From Mesobacterium_A hydrothermale (GTDB taxonomy: Bacteria; Pseudomonadota; Alphaproteobacteria; Rhodobacterales; Rhodobacteraceae): a DNA stretch of 64,000 nucleotides. The DNA is taken from positions 1-64,000 of the forward strand of contig NZ_JAYLLH010000010.1 of assembly GCF_035818635.1 (NCBI RefSeq), written 5' to 3'. Positions 43,483-51,580 of the stretch are shown in pieces. The notes under the pieces were generated by a model that ran no database searches, had not been told where the DNA came from, and worked only from the letters and a program-made list of their open reading frames with translations. Position numbers and translations under genes: made by a program. The stretch's first letter is position 1. Each line of letters begins with the position of its first letter.

Positions 43483-43859
43483 TGCAAGGCCCCGCGGGTC
43501 AGCACCATGGCCGCGAACAGCGCGGCGATGGACAGGGTGACGGAAGACAGCACATAGACCGCGGCAAGCCCGGTCTGACCGCGTTCATAAAGCGTGGCGA
43601 CGTCCAGCGAGAAGGACGAAAACGTGGTGAACCCGCCCAGGAAGCCGGTGACCAGAAGCGGGGCGAAGCGGTTGGCAGAGAAATGCCCGAGCAGCACCAC
43701 GATCACCCCCATCAGGAAAGAGCCGATGACGTTAACGGCAAAGGTGCCATAGGGAAAGCCAGAGCCCAGCAGACGCAGCAGAGCATGGCCGGTCAGGAAC
43801 CGGCACGAGGCACCAATCGCGCCGCCAAGGGCAACCTGGAGAAGGGTCAGGGATGTCAT
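43479..43859 (-). CDS. crcB: Fluoride efflux channel CrcB/Fluc
   Basis: The 126-residue protein has four helices. The signatures are GGAIGASCRFLTGH, GTFAVNVIGSFLMGV, and GFLGGFTTFSSFSLD with the conserved sodium- and fluoride-facing phenylalanines. As a single gene it would form an antiparallel homodimer. No fluoride riboswitch is visible in the short upstream gap, which is filled by dispersed repeats. Confidence 0.94.
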   Translation of the reverse strand: MTSLTLLQVALGGAIGASCRFLTGHALLRLLGSGFPYGTFAVNVIGSFLMGVIVVLLGHFSANRFAPLLVTGFLGGFTTFSSFSLDVATLYERGQTGLAAVYVLSSVTLSIAALFAAMVLTRGALQ

Positions 43860-43908
43860 GCCGGGGTGATGCGCGCAGGTTCGGAGCTTGTCAAGGTCGG
43901 GGAGCGGG

Positions 43909-43935
43909 GCACGATTTTTCGACGAAAAATCATGC
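43909..43935. repeat. Palindromic repeat GATTTTTCGACGAAAAATC, copy 2
   Basis: The core at 43913-43931 is identical to that at 33928-33946, with GCA and TGC flanks again able to pair. It is followed within 25 bases by the second intergenic repeat, so the two families form a composite. Confidence 0.7.
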
Positions 43936-43954
43936 CAGGGGGTTCCACCCCCTC

Positions 43955-43994
43955 GGCCTGCGGCCTCACCCCGGGGATATTTGGGGCAAGATGA
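43955..43994 (+). repeat. Intergenic repeat, copy 2 (GGCCTGCGGCC ... GGATATTTGGGGCAAGATGA)
   Basis: The element is nearly identical to 23310-23352 with the same orientation relative to the neighbouring minus-strand gene end (rarA stop at 43998). A G5...C5 inverted repeat precedes it. Confidence 0.7.
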
Positions 43995-43997
43995 GGA

Positions 43998-45305
43998 TCA
44001 GGGCTGGTTTCGCTTGCGACGCAACTGGGCGAAATAGTCGGTTCGTTTTTTCAACTCGCGTTCGAAGCCGCGTTCGACAGGGATGTAGTAGGCGTCGCGG
44101 GGCTGGCCTTCGGGGAAGTAGTCCTGTCCCGAGAAACCGTCTTCGGCATCGTGGTCATAGGCATAGCCCGCGCCGTAGCCCTGATCCTTCATCAGTTTCG
44201 TGGGGGCGTTCAGGATGTGTTTCGGGGGCGGCAGGGAGCCGGTTTTCCGGGCCGCCGCGCGCGCGGATTTGTAGGCGGTGTAGACCGCGTTCGATTTCGG
44301 CGCGAGGGCGAGGTAGACCACCGCCTGCGCCAGCGCCAGTTCGCCTTCGGGACTGCCCAGCCGTTCGTAGCTCTGCCAGCCGTCGAGGCAGACGGGCTGC
44401 GCCTGCGGATCGGCAAGGCCGATGTCCTCGACCGCCATGCGGGTCAGGCGGCGGGCAAGGAAGCGCGGGTCTTCGCCCGCTTCCAGCATCCGTGCGAACC
44501 AGTAAAGCGCGGCGTCGGGATCGGACCCGCGGATGGATTTGTGCAGCGCCGAGATCAGGTTGTAATGGCCGTCGCCGGACTTGTCGTATTGCGCGGCGCG
44601 TTTCATCAGCCGGGCGGTCAGCGCGTCGGTGTCAAGCTTGTGGTCGGTCTTCCAGCCGGCGACCTGTTCGACAAGGTTCAGCAGCGCACGGCCATCGCCG
44701 TCGGCCATTTCCAGCAGCGCCTCTCGGGCCGGGCCTGTCAGCGGCAGGGCATGGCCCAGTGCCTGTTCGGCGCGTTGGGCGAGGTGTTCGAGATCGGTGA
44801 GCGACAGGCGGTCCAGCACCAGCACCTGCGCGCGGCTGAGAACGGCGGCGTTCAGTTCGAAGCTGGGGTTTTCGGTGGTGGCCCCGACCAGAAGGATCGT
44901 GCCATCCTCCATATGGGGCAGGAACCCGTCTTGCTGGGCCTTGTTGAAGCGGTGGATTTCATCGACGAAGAGCAGCGTGCCCTTGCCCTGCCTGCGGCGC
45001 ATCCGCGCCTCTTCGAAGACCCGGCGCAGGTCGGGGACGCCGGTGAAGATGGCGCTGATCTGGGTGAAATGCAGGTCGGTTTCGCGCGCCAGAAGGCGGG
45101 CGATGGTGGTCTTGCCCACGCCGGGCGGCCCCCAGAGGATGAGGCTGCCGAGCGTGCCGTTGGCCAGCATCACGCCCAGCGGCGCCTCTGGTCCCAGGAC
45201 CTGCTGCTGGCCGATGACCTCTGACAGAGCCTGTGGACGCAGCCGGTCGGCCAGCGGGCGCGGCGCGGTGTCAGGGGCGGGACCGGTGTCGAACAGATCG
45301 GCCAC
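43998..45305 (-). CDS. rarA: Replication-associated recombination protein RarA (MgsA)
   Basis: This 435-residue AAA+ ATPase acts at stalled forks with SSB. Walker A is GPPGVGKTTIAR (about residue 58), Walker B LLFVDEIHRFNKAQQDG, sensor 1 GATTENPSFELN. The C-terminal tetramerisation region has SIRGSDPDAALYWFARMLEAG and DHDAEDGFSGQDYFPEG. It begins 5 bases after the protease gene stop and is likely co-transcribed. Confidence 0.95.
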   Translation of the reverse strand: MADLFDTGPAPDTAPRPLADRLRPQALSEVIGQQQVLGPEAPLGVMLANGTLGSLILWGPPGVGKTTIARLLARETDLHFTQISAIFTGVPDLRRVFEEARMRRRQGKGTLLFVDEIHRFNKAQQDGFLPHMEDGTILLVGATTENPSFELNAAVLSRAQVLVLDRLSLTDLEHLAQRAEQALGHALPLTGPAREALLEMADGDGRALLNLVEQVAGWKTDHKLDTDALTARLMKRAAQYDKSGDGHYNLISALHKSIRGSDPDAALYWFARMLEAGEDPRFLARRLTRMAVEDIGLADPQAQPVCLDGWQSYERLGSPEGELALAQAVVYLALAPKSNAVYTAYKSARAAARKTGSLPPPKHILNAPTKLMKDQGYGAGYAYDHDAEDGFSGQDYFPEGQPRDAYYIPVERGFERELKKRTDYFAQLRRKRNQP

Positions 45306-45309
45306 AGGA

Positions 45310-46689
45310 TCAGGTCCGGAACCGCAGGATCAGGCGCTGGCCGCCGCGCTGTGCCTCGATCAGGATGCGGGGGGCGGCGCGGCGCAGGGCCGGGCCGACC
45401 TGTGACGGGGCGTCGATGTTGTCGCGGCCGATGGCGCGGATGATGTCACCGGGCTGAAGGCCGATGCGCGCGCCCAGCGGGCCGGGATCGGTGACGACAA
45501 CGCCATCACTGCCCAGCGGCAGGCCAAGTTCGGAGATGACGGCGGGGTTGGCGCGGGCCAGGGACAGACCCGTCAACACGTCGCGGTTGCCCAGGGTCGT
45601 GGCGTCGCGCGGGGGGCTGTCGGGCGGGGCGATCATGGTGACTTCGACTTCGTCCATCGCACCATCGCGCACGCGGGTGACGTGGGCGACCTCTCCGATT
45701 CCGACGACGGACATGCGAAAGATCATCTCGGGCGGGGTGTTGACCGGCTGACCATCGACCGCGGTGATCACGTCACCGGGCATCAGTCCGGCCTGCGCAA
45801 ACGGGCTGGCGGGGTGCAGATCGGCGATGATCACGCCGCCAGGGGTGCTGAGGCCCAGGTGCTCGGACAGGCCCGCGTCGACGGGCTGGCCCAGGATACC
45901 GGCCCAGGGGCGTTCAAAGCCGGTCAGCCCCTGCCGGGCCTGCCGCACGAATTGCGCGACCATGTCGGCGGGAATCGCAAAGCCGATGCCGTTCGACCCG
46001 CCCGAGCGCGTCAGGATAGAGGTGTTCACGCCGATCAGCCGCCCGGCCACGTCGATCAAGGCACCGCCAGAGTTGCCGGGGTTGATCGGCGCATCGGTCT
46101 GGATGAAATAGCCGCGGGCATTGCCGGTGGCGGTGCCGGACCGCGCCAGCCCGCTGACGATGCCGGAACTGACGGTCTGGCCCACGCCGAAGGGGTTGCC
46201 GATGGCCAGCACCAGTTCGCCCACCTCGACCGTGTCGCTGTCGCGCAAGGTGAGGAATGGCATGTCGGTGGCCTGATCCAGTTTCAGGATCGCAAGGTCG
46301 GTTTCCTCGTCCGCCAGCAGAACGGTGGCGCTATATTCCCTGCGGTCGTTCAGCACGACCTTGATGTCGGTCGCCTGCCCGATGACGTGGTAGTTCGACA
46401 CCACGATCCCGTCTTCGGACAGGATCACGCCCGAGCCAAGCGAGTTCTGCACCCGTGGACGCGGCGTGCCAAAGTCGCGGAACAGGTTGCCGAACAGCGG
46501 GTCATCGGCAAACGGGCTGCGGGCCTGAACCACGCGGCTGGCATAGATGTTGACCACGGCAGGTGCGGCCTGTTTCACCAGCGGGGCGAAGGACAGGGTG
46601 ATTTCCGCCTGGCTGGACGGCACCCGCGCCTCGGCCAGGGCCTGAACCGGGGCAAGGGCAAGCAAAGCCAGAAGACATGCGCGCAGCAT
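45310..46689 (-). CDS. Periplasmic Do/Deg-type serine protease
   Basis: The 459-residue protein has a signal peptide MLRACLLALLALAPVQALA. The trypsin-like domain has His in VVSNYHVIGQA, Asp in ADEETDLAILKLD and Ser in PINPGNSGGALID. Two PDZ domains follow (GVIIADLHPASPFAQAGL at about 285; GVVVTDPGPLGARIGLQPGD at about 400). It is of the DegQ/HtrA type and degrades or refolds damaged periplasmic proteins. The ATG at 46689 is placed directly before the signal peptide. Confidence 0.92.
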   Translation of the reverse strand: MLRACLLALLALAPVQALAEARVPSSQAEITLSFAPLVKQAAPAVVNIYASRVVQARSPFADDPLFGNLFRDFGTPRPRVQNSLGSGVILSEDGIVVSNYHVIGQATDIKVVLNDRREYSATVLLADEETDLAILKLDQATDMPFLTLRDSDTVEVGELVLAIGNPFGVGQTVSSGIVSGLARSGTATGNARGYFIQTDAPINPGNSGGALIDVAGRLIGVNTSILTRSGGSNGIGFAIPADMVAQFVRQARQGLTGFERPWAGILGQPVDAGLSEHLGLSTPGGVIIADLHPASPFAQAGLMPGDVITAVDGQPVNTPPEMIFRMSVVGIGEVAHVTRVRDGAMDEVEVTMIAPPDSPPRDATTLGNRDVLTGLSLARANPAVISELGLPLGSDGVVVTDPGPLGARIGLQPGDIIRAIGRDNIDAPSQVGPALRRAAPRILIEAQRGGQRLILRFRT

Positions 46690-46781
46690 CGGGGCCTCCT
46701 TCGTTTCCGGGCCAGATCTGTTGTGCGCGGTCGGAAAGGTCAAGTGCAACGACGGAAAACCCGCCGTTGCACCGGTTTCGG

Positions 46782-47852
46782 TCAGCCGGCCTTGCGCAGG
46801 TTCAGCGCCCGGCGGGTGCGCACGGCGCGGGCCAGTTGGCGCAGGGCGGTCACGCTGTCATCCCAGCCCAGGCAGCCATCGGTGATCGACTGGCCATAGA
46901 CCAGCGGCGCGTCGCCCAGTTTCTGCGCCCCGCCGACAAGGTGGCTTTCCATCATGATGCCGGTGATGCGATGATCGCCGTCGGCGATCTGGCGGCCGAT
47001 GTTTTCCAGAACCTCGGGCTGTTTTTCCGGGTCCTTGCCGCTGTTGGCGTGGCTGGCGTCGATCATCACCTGCGGGCGCACACCGTCGCTGGCCGCCAGA
47101 TCACACAGGTGATCGACCGAGGCGGCGTCGTAGTTCGTGCCGCCACCGCCGCGCAGGATCACGTGGCAATCCGCATTACCCGAGGTCGACAGGATCGCGG
47201 CGCGGCCGTCTTCGGACATGCCCATGAAATGGTGCGGACGGGCGGCGGAGCGCACCGCGTCCAGCGCGATCTGCAGGTTGCCGCGCGTGCCGTTCTTGAA
47301 CCCCACCGGGCAGGACAGGCCAGACGCCATTTCGCGGTGAATCTGGCTTTCGGTGGTGCGCGCCCCGATGGCGGCCCAGCTGACCAGGTCGGCCACGTAT
47401 TGCGGCGTTGCGGTGTCCAGGAATTCGGTACCGACAGGCAGGCCCATCTCGTTGATCTGCAACAGCAACGTGCGGGCGGTTTCGACCCCTTCGTTGATAC
47501 GGAAACTGCCATCCAGCCCCGGATCGTTGATCAGCCCCTTCCAGCCGCCGACGGTGCGCGGCTTTTCGAAATAGACCCGCATGACGATTTCCAGCGTGTC
47601 GGACAGGTCTTCGCGCAGGGCCACAAGTTTGCGCGCATAGTCCACCGCCGACACCGGATCGTGAATCGAGCAGGGACCGACCACCGCAATCACGCGGTCG
47701 TCCTGTCCGGTCAGGATGCGCTGGATCGCGGTGCGCCCCTCGGTGACGGTCTGCATCGCCGCATCGGTCACGGGGTGGCGTTTTCGCACCTCTGCCGGGG
47801 TGACAAGTTCGGTCAGGGCGGTGATGCGCAGGTTCTGGGTGGTCGTGGCCAT
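46782..47852 (-). CDS. aroG: 3-deoxy-7-phosphoheptulonate (DAHP) synthase, class I
   Basis: The 356-residue enzyme condenses PEP with erythrose 4-phosphate, the entry to aromatic amino-acid synthesis. It shows VVGPCSIHDPVSAVDYARKL, MRVYFEKPRTVGGWKGLIND, GARTTESQIHREMASGLSCP and VMIDASHANSGKDPEKQPEV. AAAGGA precedes the ATG. It is preceded by an aromatic-rich leader peptide gene and a terminator, so transcription attenuation by charged aromatic tRNAs is expected in addition to feedback inhibition. Confidence 0.96.
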   Translation of the reverse strand: MATTTQNLRITALTELVTPAEVRKRHPVTDAAMQTVTEGRTAIQRILTGQDDRVIAVVGPCSIHDPVSAVDYARKLVALREDLSDTLEIVMRVYFEKPRTVGGWKGLINDPGLDGSFRINEGVETARTLLLQINEMGLPVGTEFLDTATPQYVADLVSWAAIGARTTESQIHREMASGLSCPVGFKNGTRGNLQIALDAVRSAARPHHFMGMSEDGRAAILSTSGNADCHVILRGGGGTNYDAASVDHLCDLAASDGVRPQVMIDASHANSGKDPEKQPEVLENIGRQIADGDHRITGIMMESHLVGGAQKLGDAPLVYGQSITDGCLGWDDSVTALRQLARAVRTRRALNLRKAG

Positions 47853-47889
47853 GGGTCTGTTCCTTTGTGGGAAGGCCCCCGGCGGGTGA

Positions 47890-47918
47890 AAACAAAAAAA
47901 CCGCCGGAAGGGGCGGTT
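47890..47918 (-). terminator. Attenuator terminator of aroG
   Basis: On the minus strand AACCGCC (47918-47912), loop CCTTCC, GGCGGTT (47905-47899) and a run of T form an intrinsic terminator between the leader peptide and aroG. Its left arm can instead pair with the GGCGGT and GGAGGGG in the leader coding region (47973-47960), which would be the antiterminator. Confidence 0.75.
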
Positions 47919-47945
47919 CGTTTTCCTTGGTTTGTTCGTGTGGTG

Positions 47946-48023
47946 TCAGTACACGTCAACCCCTCCGACCGCCGGATGGTTCGGGCTAAAGTAATACCAG
48001 AAGGCTGCGGTCGAATAGGTCAT
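47946..48023 (-). CDS. Aromatic leader peptide of aroG
   Basis: This 25-codon reading frame, MTYSTAAFWYYF then SPNHPAVGGVDVY, contains Phe-Trp-Tyr-Tyr-Phe at residues 8-12 plus Tyr at 3 and 25. It is followed by a terminator and the DAHP synthase gene. A -35 box GTGACA (48054-48059) and a -10 box TAAGGT (48031-48036) with a 17-base spacer place the transcription start at or within a base of the ATG, so the mRNA is probably leaderless. Ribosome stalling at the aromatic codons should switch the downstream hairpin. No protein function is expected. Confidence 0.72.
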   Translation of the reverse strand: MTYSTAAFWYYFSPNHPAVGGVDVY

Positions 48024-48030
48024 GCGGCAG

Positions 48031-48059
48031 ACCTTAGGGGCAGGTTCCGGGCTTGTCAC
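48031..48059 (-). promoter_or_regulatory. Promoter of the aroG leader
   Basis: On the minus strand GTGACA, a 17-base spacer and TAAGGT lie 7 bases before the leader ATG. Confidence 0.6.
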
Positions 48060-48115
48060 CTGTTTTCGCGCGGCGGGCACGAATTCTTTTTTCGCCCCCT
48101 GCCCGACGCAAAAAC

Positions 48116-48148
48116 AAAGGCCGGCCCCTTTCGGAACCGGCCTTTTTC
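48116..48148. terminator. Terminator after rplQ
   Basis: AAGGCCGG and CCGGCCTT form the main stem, interrupted by an inner loop, with T-rich tails on both strands. It separates the ribosomal cluster from the aroG leader promoter. Confidence 0.75.
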
Positions 48149-48165
48149 TGCGTGATATCAGCAGA

Positions 48166-48585
48166 TTATTCTTCGGCAGCTTCCATCTCTGCCAGGCGGG
48201 CCTTGTCGGCGGCACCCTTGGCATCGACGTCGCGGTCAACGAATTCGATGATCGCCATCGGTGCCATGTCGCCATAGCGGAAGCCGGCCTTCATGATGCG
48301 GACATAGCCGCCCTGACGTTCGGCATAACGCGGGCCAAGAATTTCGAACAGCTTGGCCACGTGCTTGTCCTGCTTGAGCTGCGATGCGGCCTGACGGCGG
48401 GCGTGCAGATCGCCGCGCTTGCCAAGGGTGATCAGCTTTTCAACGATCGGGCGCAGTTCCTTGGCCTTCGGCAGGGTGGTCTTGATCTGTTCGTGTTCGA
48501 TCAGCGAGCCAGCCATGTTCGCCCACAGTGCCTTGCGGTGTTCGTGGGTACGGTTCAGGCGGCGGTAGCCTCGTGCGTGACGCAT
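48166..48585 (-). CDS. rplQ: 50S ribosomal protein L17
   Basis: The 139-residue protein begins MRHARGYRRLNRTHEHRKAL, the L17 signature, with ELRPIVEKLITLGKRGDLHA and the usual acidic tail. It is the last gene of the alpha operon, separated from rpoA by 189 bases that include tandem 11-base repeats and a stem-loop. Confidence 0.97.
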   Translation of the reverse strand: MRHARGYRRLNRTHEHRKALWANMAGSLIEHEQIKTTLPKAKELRPIVEKLITLGKRGDLHARRQAASQLKQDKHVAKLFEILGPRYAERQGGYVRIMKAGFRYGDMAPMAIIEFVDRDVDAKGAADKARLAEMEAAEE

Positions 48586-48685
48586 GTTTCTTTACTCCAA
48601 TGGTGCCCTCTACGGGCGTTTTGCTTTGTCTGGCGGCCCTTGCGTGGGGGACGCTCTCCTTGGGGCGGGTTTGCCCGTTTTGCTG

Positions 48686-48718
48686 GATGCACAATCGATG
48701 CACATCCGATGCACAAAC
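48686..48718 (-). repeat. Three tandem 11-base repeats GATGCACANNC
   Basis: GATGCACAATC, GATGCACATCC and GATGCACAAAC follow each other without gaps in the rpoA-rplQ spacer. The 11-base phase is about one helical turn. No known protein site is recognised. Confidence 0.5.
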
Positions 48719-48740
48719 CATGCGCATGGTTCGTGCGGGT

Positions 48741-48768
48741 CGCGGGCCGGGAAAATCCCCGGCCCGCG
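48741..48768 (-). other. GC-rich stem-loop after rpoA
   Basis: CGCGGGCCGGG and CCCGGCCCGCG form an 11-base stem with a 6-base loop, 6 bases after the rpoA stop. It lacks a T run, so it is more likely an mRNA stabiliser or processing site than a full terminator. Confidence 0.55.
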
Positions 48769-48774
48769 AAAGCC

Positions 48775-49791
48775 TTAGAAGTTGTCTTCCAGCTTCTTGG
48801 CCAGATCTTCGATGTTGTCCGGCGGCCAGTCCTCGACATCCATGCCGAGGTGCAGACCCATGGAGGACAGCACTTCCTTGATCTCGTTCAGCGACTTGCG
48901 GCCGAAGTTCGGGGTGCGCAGCATCTCGGCTTCGGTCTTCTGGATCAGGTCGCCGATGTAGACGATGTTGTCGTTCTTCAGGCAGTTTGCCGAACGGACC
49001 GAGAGCTCCAGCTCGTCGACCTTCTTCAGCAGCAGCGGGTTGAACTCCAGACCGTCGTCATCGTCCTGACGGGTGGCCGACTCGGGCTCTTCGAAGTTGA
49101 CGAAGATCGAAAGCTGGTCCTGCAGGATGCGCGCGGCGTAGGCAATCGCGTCTTCCGGCGTGACAGACCCGTCGGTTTCCACCTTCATGGTCAGTTTGTC
49201 ATAGTCCAGAACCTGACCTTCGCGGGTCGGCTGAACGTCGTAGGCGACCTTCTTGACCGGCGAATAGATCGCGTCGATCGGGATCAGGCCGATGGGCGCG
49301 TCTTCGGGCTTGTTCTTCTCAGCCGAGACATAGCCCTTGCCGGTGTTGACGGTCAGTTCCATGTACAGGTCCGCGCCATCGTCGAGGTGGCAGATCACGT
49401 GATCCTTGTTCAGGATCTCGATTCCTGCGGTTTCGGCGATTTGACCCGCGGTGACGACACCGGGGCCCTTGGCATTGATCGACAGGCGCTTGGGCCCCTC
49501 GACTTCCATACGGATCGAAACGCCCTTGAGGTTCAGAACGATGTCGGTGACGTCTTCACGCACACCGGCGACCGAGGAGAACTCGTGCAGGACGTTGTCG
49601 ATCTGGACGCTGGTGATGGCCGCGCCTTGCAGGCTGGACAGCAGCACGCGACGCAGCGCGTTGCCAAGGGTCAGGCCAAAGCCGCGTTCCAGCGGTTCGG
49701 CGACGACGGTTGCGCTGCGGGTCGGGTCGTTGCCCGGCTTCACCTCAAGCTGCGTCGGCTTGATCAATTCCTGCCAGTTCTTGTGGATCAT
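48775..49791 (-). CDS. rpoA: DNA-directed RNA polymerase subunit alpha
   Basis: The 338-residue protein has an N-terminal assembly domain (GFGLTLGNALRRVLLSSLQG) and a C-terminal domain that contacts UP elements and activators (VDELELSVRSANCLKNDNI, TPNFGRKSLNEIKEVL). GGAGGGACGC before the ATG at 49791 fixes the start; two in-frame ATGs further upstream are not needed. Confidence 0.98.
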   Translation of the reverse strand: MIHKNWQELIKPTQLEVKPGNDPTRSATVVAEPLERGFGLTLGNALRRVLLSSLQGAAITSVQIDNVLHEFSSVAGVREDVTDIVLNLKGVSIRMEVEGPKRLSINAKGPGVVTAGQIAETAGIEILNKDHVICHLDDGADLYMELTVNTGKGYVSAEKNKPEDAPIGLIPIDAIYSPVKKVAYDVQPTREGQVLDYDKLTMKVETDGSVTPEDAIAYAARILQDQLSIFVNFEEPESATRQDDDDGLEFNPLLLKKVDELELSVRSANCLKNDNIVYIGDLIQKTEAEMLRTPNFGRKSLNEIKEVLSSMGLHLGMDVEDWPPDNIEDLAKKLEDNF

Positions 49792-49909
49792 GCGTCCCTC
49801 CATTCCAGTCCAAGACCCCATGTCCAAAGGTCGCGGACGCCCGAGGCAATAAATGACGAAAGGCAGGGCCCCGCGCGACGGCAGGGCCCCACCATAACAG
49901 TGGTCCGGA

Positions 49910-50302
49910 TCAGACCCGGCGACGCTTCGGCGGGCGGCAGCCGTTGTGCGCGATCGGGGTCACATCACGAATCGAAGTGATGTTGAAGCCGATGGCGGCC
50001 AGGGCGCGCAGAGCCGATTCACGACCCGAACCGGGGCCCTGAACTTCGACTTCCAGCGATTTCATGCCGTGTTCCTGAGCCTTGCGGCCCGCGTCTTCGG
50101 CGGCCAGCTGGGCGGCATACGGGGTCGACTTGCGCGAGCCCTTGAAGCCCATGGTGCCGGCAGAGGACCACGCGATTGCGTTGCCCTGCACGTCCGAGAT
50201 CAGGATCTTGGTGTTGTTGAACGAGCTGTTCACATGCGCCACACCGGTGGCGATGTTCTTGGAGACCTTTTTCTTGCCTCCGCGACGGGTATCACGTGCC
50301 AT
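49910..50302 (-). CDS. rpsK: 30S ribosomal protein S11
   Basis: The 130-residue protein shows GVAHVNSSFNNTKILISDVQ, GSRKSTPYAAQLAAEDA and the C-terminal DVTPIAHNGCRPPKRRRV. It lies 15 bases after rpsM. A GC-rich inverted repeat (GGGCCC) follows before rpoA. Confidence 0.98.
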   Translation of the reverse strand: MARDTRRGGKKKVSKNIATGVAHVNSSFNNTKILISDVQGNAIAWSSAGTMGFKGSRKSTPYAAQLAAEDAGRKAQEHGMKSLEVEVQGPGSGRESALRALAAIGFNITSIRDVTPIAHNGCRPPKRRRV

Positions 50303-50317
50303 TGATGCAGTCCTCCC

Positions 50318-50686
50318 TTACTTCTTCTTGCCGGCGATCGGCTTGGCCGGGCCCTTGCGGGTGCGGGCGTTGGTGTGCGTACGCTGACCGCGCACGGGGA
50401 GGTTGCGGCGATGGCGCAGACCGCGGTAGCAGCCAAGGTCCATCAGGCGCTTGATGTTCATCTGGGTTTCGCGGCGCAGGTCGCCTTCGACGGTGTAGTT
50501 GGCGTCGATATGCTCGCGGATGGCCAGGACTTCGGCGTCCGACAGTTCATTGACGCGGCGTGCTGCGTCAATGCCAACGGCTTCGCAGATTGCCTTGGCC
50601 GAGGTGTGTCCGATACCGGTGATGTAGGTGAGGGCGATGGGAACCCGCTTTGCAGTCGGGATGTTTACGCCGGCGATACGTGCCAC
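50318..50686 (-). CDS. rpsM: 30S ribosomal protein S13
   Basis: The 122-residue protein starts MARIAGVNIPTAKRVPIALT and ends RGQRTHTNARTRKGPAKP, complete for the family. It contacts the P-site tRNA and the 50S bridge B1. It begins a subgroup after a 252-base gap from adk. Confidence 0.98.
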   Translation of the reverse strand: MARIAGVNIPTAKRVPIALTYITGIGHTSAKAICEAVGIDAARRVNELSDAEVLAIREHIDANYTVEGDLRRETQMNIKRLMDLGCYRGLRHRRNLPVRGQRTHTNARTRKGPAKPIAGKKK

Positions 50687-50742
50687 GTTTCACGTTCCTT
50701 TTCGTTGCGAACCCGTAGTGCCGGGTCCTTTTTTCACAACAC

Positions 50743-50771
50743 AAGGCCTGACGCAGGTGCGTTCAGGCCTT
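50743..50771. other. Stem-loop in the adk-rpsM spacer
   Basis: AAGGCCTGA and TCAGGCCTT form a 9-base stem with an 11-base loop. It has no clear T run. The spacer otherwise shows no gene. Confidence 0.5.
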
Positions 50772-50938
50772 CGCTGATCAGGTGATCTGCCGCGCGGGTG
50801 CGACCCGTCTGGCAAAATGATTCTCGTCCAGAGATGGGCGTAGCTAGGGGGATTTGACCTTGGCGTCAAGCCCCCCTTGTATCCTTGTCGGACAATGCCG
50901 GGTGCTGCGGAAACGGCGCGCGATCGGCCGCCCCTGGC

Positions 50939-51580
50939 TCAGGCGTCCAGCGCGGCTGCGATCTCTGCCTTGACGGTGTCGATTTCGCCCAGGCCATCGA
51001 CCGCCTTGAGCTGACCCTTGGCGTAGTAATAGCCGATCAGCGGGCTGGTCTTCTTGTAGTATTCCATCAGACGCTGCTTGAGGCTGTCTTCGTTGTCGTC
51101 GGCGCGGCGCTTGAATTCGGTGCCACCACAATTGGCGCATTTGCCATCCGCCGGGATCGGCTTGGTGAGGTCGTTATAGACCTCGCCACAGGCGCCACAG
51201 GTGGACCGGGCGGTGATGCGGGCAACCAGTGCCGCGTCATCGACCTGCATCTCGATCACCGCATCCAGGGTCTGGCCCATTTCCGCCAGCAGGTTCCCCA
51301 GGGCGTCGGCCTGGGCCAGCGTGCGCGGGAAGCCATCGAAGATGAAGCCTGTGCCGCCGCCGGCCAGCTTCTCGCGGATCAGGCCGATCACGATCTCGTC
51401 GGTTACCAGCTGCCCCTTGGCCATCACGTCGGCGACGATCTTGCCCATTTCGGTGCCGCTGTCCTTGGCTTCACGCAGCATGTCACCGGTGGACAACTGG
51501 GTCATGCCACGGTCCTCGACGAGGAAGCGTGCCTGGGTTCCCTTTCCCGCCCCCGGCGGGCCAAGCAGAATGATGTTCAT
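50939..51580 (-). CDS. adk: Adenylate kinase
   Basis: The 213-residue protein interconverts AMP + ATP and 2 ADP. The P-loop is LLGPPGAGKGTQA, and FDGFPRTLAQADAL is the family signature. The long LID carries four cysteines (CGACG...CANCG, about residues 129-152), a metal-binding LID as known from Paracoccus denitrificans Adk. It overlaps secY by ATGA. Confidence 0.97.
   Translation of the reverse strand: MNIILLGPPGAGKGTQARFLVEDRGMTQLSTGDMLREAKDSGTEMGKIVADVMAKGQLVTDEIVIGLIREKLAGGGTGFIFDGFPRTLAQADALGNLLAEMGQTLDAVIEMQVDDAALVARITARSTCGACGEVYNDLTKPIPADGKCANCGGTEFKRRADDNEDSLKQRLMEYYKKTSPLIGYYYAKGQLKAVDGLGEIDTVKAEIAAALDA

Noticed and set aside
43860..43997. Fluoride riboswitch before crcB
   Set aside because: The gap is occupied by two dispersed repeats, and no pseudoknot consensus was seen.
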